DNA from: Azolla caroliniana
Lineage: Eukaryota; Polypodiophyta
Assembly (NCBI GenBank): GCA_043228905.1
Contig: JBHGNT010000010.1
Location: forward strand, 2,976,001-3,040,000
DNA: 64,000 nt
Reading direction: 5' to 3'
Shown here: positions 60,144 through 64,000 of the stretch, piece by piece
Position numbering within the stretch: the stretch's first letter is position 1
Layout: each line of letters starts with the position of its first letter
The notes under the pieces: generated by a model
The model's database searches: none
Told to the model about the DNA's origin: nothing
Seen by the model: the letters and a program-made list of their open reading frames with translations, nothing else
Translations under genes and position numbers: made by a program

Positions 60144-60778
60144 ACGTCCTCTTCCTCTGTTCGATGAGTGTAGAGCATGTGGCCTTCTGACTCATTGCTC
60201 CTTGTACGCACGTGGTTTTCTTCGACCAATAGCATTGATTGGAGCTCGAAGAAGGAGGGAGATTTCTCCCTTGCAAGAACGGCGGTTCGCATTGCGCCGA
60301 ACCATGGTGCGAGGCCGCCGAGGCATATTTGCACCATCTCATCATCATCGATACTTACGCTTATCGAGCCAAGTGAGTCGCAAAGCTCCTTGATCTTCAA
60401 GGTGTATGTCATTATTGACATGTCCCTTTGTTGAATGTTGTTCTAATCTTGGCGGAGTTGAAGCCTTCTTGCGGTTGTGTTCGCCGCGAAAATCTTTCGT
60501 AGATTTTCCCATGCCTCCTTCGGCGTCTTGGCTTCGCGAATGTAGCCGACCATGTGATCGTGAACACATGTCACCAAACAATACATCACGCGGCTTGCGG
60601 CTTTCTCCCATGTCACGTATTTGGGAGCCGCTTCGGCGAGTCGGTCTTCGTGCTCTCCTTTGATGTAACTCCAATAGCCTTGTCCGACAAGGTATTGGTG
60701 CATCTTGTACTCCAAAGATGCGAAGTTGTTTCGATCCAACTTCTCAGTAGGGAGAGCGTTCCCCATTTGAGTATTCAT
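60144..60778 (-). pseudogene. outer copia gag, N-terminal part
   Basis: Homologous to 43856-44460 of the inner copia: MNTQMGNALPTEKLDRNNF at the start, then VTWEKAASRVMYCLVTCVHD. A TAG interrupts after RLQLRQD. The second part (60144-60421) includes CLGGLAPWFGAMRTAVL, where the sister copy has a TGA. The gypsy element is inserted at its end. Confidence 0.92.
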
Positions 60779-60915
60779 TATGTCGATTCTTGTTATTCTT
60801 CTTCTCTCTTTGAATGTGAGCTATGTAGCGAAACTACGATAGCGATGACCGGTTCTTCTTGAATGTCGGCATAGAACTCAACAAACGCAAATGGGCTAGA
60901 TGGAGCTACCAAACC

Positions 60916-60927
60916 GCTCTGATACCA
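60916..60927 (-). other. outer copia primer-binding site
   Basis: On the minus strand it reads TGGTATCAGAGC, the standard initiator-tRNA-Met type, directly at the LTR end. Confidence 0.92.
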
Positions 60928-61322
60928 TGTAAAGAATCAAGAGATGGATTCTGTGCAGCGGAATAGATATTAACTGTGTGTGTGTATGAGAGAGAGAGAG
61001 AGAGAGAGTGAGAGAGACAAAGAGTCAGACACAGAGAATACACAAGGTAAAGTATATTAACAAAGGAGAAAGACTCAACATTATACAAGGTGGGAGGAGG
61101 GTGTTTTATATAGTCACCCTCTTTCTTCATTAACTACAAGACTCATGGAGCATGGGGAATGTGAAAGCTCTTAAGTTATGTTTCATAGAATATGATTCTA
61201 TGACTCATACTAAATGCTAGAATACAAAGTGGTGACATAATGGTGACTCTTGACTGTTGGAGTGTCTATTCACTCTCAAGGTGAGTTCACACACTAGACC
61301 AAGTTGAGCTTGATTCTCAACA
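60928..61322 (-). repeat. outer copia 5' LTR, 395 bp
   Basis: Same family as 43301-43696, in reverse. It includes the TATA box and an AG-rich microsatellite (60985-61015). It is followed by GCTTG at 61323-61327. Confidence 0.94.
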
Positions 61323-61327
61323 GCTTG

Positions 61328-61849
61328 GTTACCCTTATACAGAACATAAGAAGAACAAGTATTCTCAAAATTTGATTTTTTAATGTACTATGTAATCGAT
61401 ATTGGAGGTTCAACCAAAAATGTTTATCACCCCAAATGATTTAGTACATTTGTCAATCTATTTGACCAGACTAAACCAACAACAAAACATATACATGGTT
61501 CATAATAAAGGCCACGAGTTTTACCTCAATGAAACAACTCATCTTACTTTTTAATCTATTTGAGCTACTAATATGGAAGTTAAAATTGTTGCTCTCCTTC
61601 GCTAGTGGTTACGTCATCCACTAAAAGTTCTCCACCTTTGAAGTTCTCATGGTATTATCGAGGAGTTTCGGATTATGCATGTATTGTTATTAGAATGTTC
61701 AAATGTTTTGAATTTAGTTCTTATATGCCACCCCATCTAGGATCACCAATGTGTGTCCTCTCGTGTCTTAATAGTTTGTAAAAGCACCAATAGATTCAAC
61801 TATTATTGATTCCATTTATAGTGATCCCATTGCAAATACATTCATACAA
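61328..61849. other. spacer right of the copia nest
   Basis: AT-rich. It is the continuation of 42255-43019 if the nested elements are removed. No clear coding signal. Confidence 0.4.
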
Positions 61850-62590
61850 AATATGCTTGTTGTATGCAGATAATGCGGTGTTTTTTGCAAATACTTTAGA
61901 AGATGTGCAAAAGCATATGATGCCATTGGAAGAGTTATTGCATGCATATTGAGTTGAGTGTCAATAGCTCTAAAACAAAGATTATGCTTGTGATGAGCGA
62001 AAATAAGGATAAACCGTGCATTATGTACAATAACGAACCACTTGAAACTATGGAAAGCTCTAAATACCTTTGAGGTTCCTTTAAATCATAGATGGAATGA
62101 ATATGCTTCCCACCGCTTAAAGGCAGGAAACATACCATTTTATGCATTTGAGAACACATGAAATCATGAAGAAATTAAGAGTTGGGTTCTCGAGAATTAC
62201 CTTCTTGACAATTTGGTGTCACCAATGCTTCTCTATGGGGTGGAAGTATAGAGCGGTAGCATCCTTAAGTCCACTTGGAAATTGGTTGAAAAATGTCCCA
62301 AAACATTTACATATAAAGTTTCTACAAGCCAAGAAACAAAAGTCATACACCCTCCCACTTATTGAGACAGGATCACTTCCCATTTAGATCATGGCCATGG
62401 AAAGGGTTGTTAAATACATGCTTAAGTTTCATAATGTCCCTCACAACTACTGGGAATTGTATGGGAAGGATGCAAAAAGACCCAAAAGAAAAGAAAGAGC
62501 AAAATTATGTGTTGTAATTGTATGCAAGATATGGAAAAATGGTTTGGAAGATGGGATGCAACACGCTTGCTTCATGATGCATCAATAGAT
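61850..62590 (+). mobile_element. LINE RT fragment, plus strand
   Basis: LLYADNAVFFANTLEDVQKHM holds the catalytic-site relic (YADN for YADD). KTKIMLVMS, then SSKYL and VSPMLLYGVEV follow, as in LINE ORF2 after the catalytic block. Several stops. It is similar in domain content to the LINE at 3569-6128 but in the other orientation. Confidence 0.75.
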
Positions 62591-62819
62591 TTTTTTGTAA
62601 ATGAGATATTTTTTTTTGCTATGCTAATGTATCATGAAATGTGAAAAATATGGAGATTCATGCTTCACATACTATACCTACATATGTTGCATCTACCACA
62701 AAACCATATTCTTCACCAAACAGTCACATTCTAAACTTGAACCTTTGACCTATAACACACCCAATACATAGTGTTAGATAAACCATATAGAAACCCTTAA
62801 GTTACATATAAATTTGTAT

Positions 62820-62990
62820 ATGGTTTAATATTGTAAAGTCTAACATATAGTACATTCAGAATATTCTAGTCTTTAGTATATTCTAGGAATAGTCTATGGT
62901 ATATTTTAGACGAGTATATTCTATATATATTTCTCAGGTATATTCTAGATATATTTCTCAAGTATATTCTAGACATATTCAATATCAGAA
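62820..62990. repeat. AT-rich 23-bp minisatellite
   Basis: GTATATTCTAGATATATTTCTCA-like units recur about four to five times (clearest at 62915-62985), and earlier imperfect units contain ATTCTAG. Confidence 0.75.
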
Positions 62991-63065
62991 CTTGTATAAA
63001 TATGCGTGTTCACCTGGATTACAATCAAGGTGAACAACACCAATTATAGTGTCGCGGTAATCCAT

Positions 63066-63115
63066 GGGTACATGTCGAAACGGGGCGGGACCACTGGGGT
63101 CTTGAACCAGAGAGA
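63066..63115 (-). repeat. small fragment resembling the gypsy LTR end
   Basis: GGCGGGACCACTGGGGTCTTG is shared with the inverted gypsy LTR at 51474. The rest is not clearly homologous. It could be a diverged LTR relic. Confidence 0.5.
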
Positions 63116-63208
63116 GACGGAAGAGGGAAGACCGAGTTTCGCCAGTGCTGGATATGCCAGTTGTGACGCCGACAAGAGCATTTTCGGACTTGCACCGGAC
63201 GCAACCGA

Positions 63209-63782
63209 ATGGGAGATAGATAGATTATATTATCGTCTTCGGAGGTCAAATATGACCTATGAGACCAAAAATATTACATTTCACGTGATACGTGTGAAAG
63301 TGAGTAGTGACTCTCGATGTTCAAGAACTTTACCAATGAATGTTGCAATCGAGAGTGCACATTGTGGTTGTTGAGAGGAATTCAAGCAAAGATTGGGCTC
63401 GGTTGAAGAGATGTGGAAAGCATGGTTGAATATGATCAAAGGCAAAGCATTGTATCAAAGTGTGATACTCAGACTCGCGAACTTGTCTAGGGCAAAGTGT
63501 GCATAGCCGACCACTCTCATCACTTGTGCCCCAACGCCCTGTTTCACATCGCAATGCATGTGAGCTAAGTCGCATGGAAGCAATGGTTCGAATGGTAGAT
63601 AACGGTATGGGCTCTAACATGTATCGATGTGTACGATTTCCCCATTCCACAAAGAATATGGTTTTGTAGTTAGGTGCAACATGTGTAGTATAATGTGTGA
63701 AGTGCTGTCGTGAAGATTCCGGGCCATGGTGAGAAAACAGGGAATATCGGAACAATCGACAAGGTGGAGCATGTGCAGTCAC
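63209..63782 (-). mobile_element. LINE 3' end with zinc-binding C-terminus
   Basis: On the minus strand, LRCETGRWGTSDESGRLC and then ESEYHTLIQCFAF form the zf-RVT type C-terminal region of plant LINE ORF2 proteins. The frame 63330-63782 (150 codons) is open. The 3' UTR carries the family hairpin (63231-63263) and ends in an ATCT-type tail near 63209. It is almost identical to 28726-28810 in its last 100 bp. Confidence 0.78.
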
Positions 63783-63789
63783 CCTTGTA

Positions 63790-64000
63790 TAGATTGTGTA
63801 AACGATAGGGGCGCCATTAAGGCGCCGAACAGTAGTTAATTCGGGACAAAGGATCCCATGTAATAAGGGATTTATCCCACATTGTTACGCATCCCTCTCC
63901 TTGTTCTATAAAAGGAAGGGAGCGCCCTTTGTAAAGGGGTTGCCCATTTTGAGTTAGGAGGGTATACCGTTGGGTTTAGGGTTTGGTAGTTTTCTTCCTC
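63790..64000 (+). repeat. probable LTR or promoter region, running off the edge
   Basis: The GC content changes sharply after the LINE. A TATA-like CTATAAAAGG (63906-63915) is preceded by CCCTCTCCTTG, with GGCGCC palindromes upstream at 63811 and 63821. This looks like a gypsy- or copia-type LTR inserted in the LINE, but no terminal pair can be verified. Confidence 0.45.

Larger units (their letters stand above)
43025..61322 (-). mobile_element. outer Ty1/copia element, minus strand, hosting four insertions
   Basis: Its 5' LTR is at 60928-61322, and its 3' LTR is split into 43025-43300 and 48832-48942. After removing the plus-strand copia (43301-48831), a solo copia LTR, a solo gypsy LTR and a full gypsy element with their target duplications, about 4.7 kb remains. 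This agrees with the 5.5-kb sister copy minus a 621-bp internal deletion and small losses. It is flanked by GCTTG on both sides. The first LTR base pair after the left GCTTG is TA instead of TG, a single change. Confidence 0.93.

Noticed and set aside
63330-63782. Host gene of 150 codons
   Set aside because: The Cys/His pattern and the LRCETGRWG block are those of LINE ORF2 C-termini, and the LINE 3' hairpin follows.

Overview
The window is nuclear DNA of a land plant, most likely a flowering plant. The evidence is two intron-rich genes of plant families, AT-rich intergenic DNA, plant-type Ty1/copia, Ty3/gypsy and L1-like elements, a hAT-type MITE and many diverged tandem repeats. No species can be named from the sequence alone. 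I saw no rRNA, intact tRNA, CRISPR array or organellar segment.

Layout. 1-6.1 kb is a minus-strand copia relic invaded by two LINE pieces. 6.9-10.3 kb carries the last four exons of a SABRE/KINKY POLLEN-like bridge lipid-transfer protein gene (+). 10.3-16 kb is repeat-rich DNA with a dead LINE. 16.8-21.4 kb is a complete ten-exon BRO1-domain gene (-) of 385 codons, with a tandem array in one intron, a partially duplicated exon and an eight-fold diverged array upstream. 22-36 kb is mainly microsatellites, minisatellites, copia and LINE relics, one isolated SNF2-helicase exon and a hAT MITE with a perfect 8-bp target duplication. 36.07-37.62 kb is a near-identical copy of 6.29-7.84 kb carrying one SABRE exon. 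It is followed by a truncated chromovirus, a gypsy relic and a LINE relic.

43.0-61.3 kb is a readable nest of retrotransposons. A minus-strand copia element (target duplication GCTTG) received an opposite-strand element of its own family in its 3' LTR (target duplication ATACT), a solo copia LTR (CTTTG) and a solo gypsy LTR in its integrase region, and a whole gypsy element in gag. 61.3-64 kb is LINE and LTR debris.

The points that stand out most are: (1) a 252-bp perfectly identical tract shared by the two gypsy LTRs that extends 16 bp into flanking copia DNA, a gene-conversion scar that also replaces the polypurine tract; (2) four-base ACGT-like target sites at all insertions of that gypsy family; (3) a two-tier hairpin with compensatory changes at the 3' ends of five LINE copies; (4) the recent SABRE exon-segment duplication. 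Only the BRO1-like gene, and the part of the SABRE-like gene that is in view, look like functional host genes.
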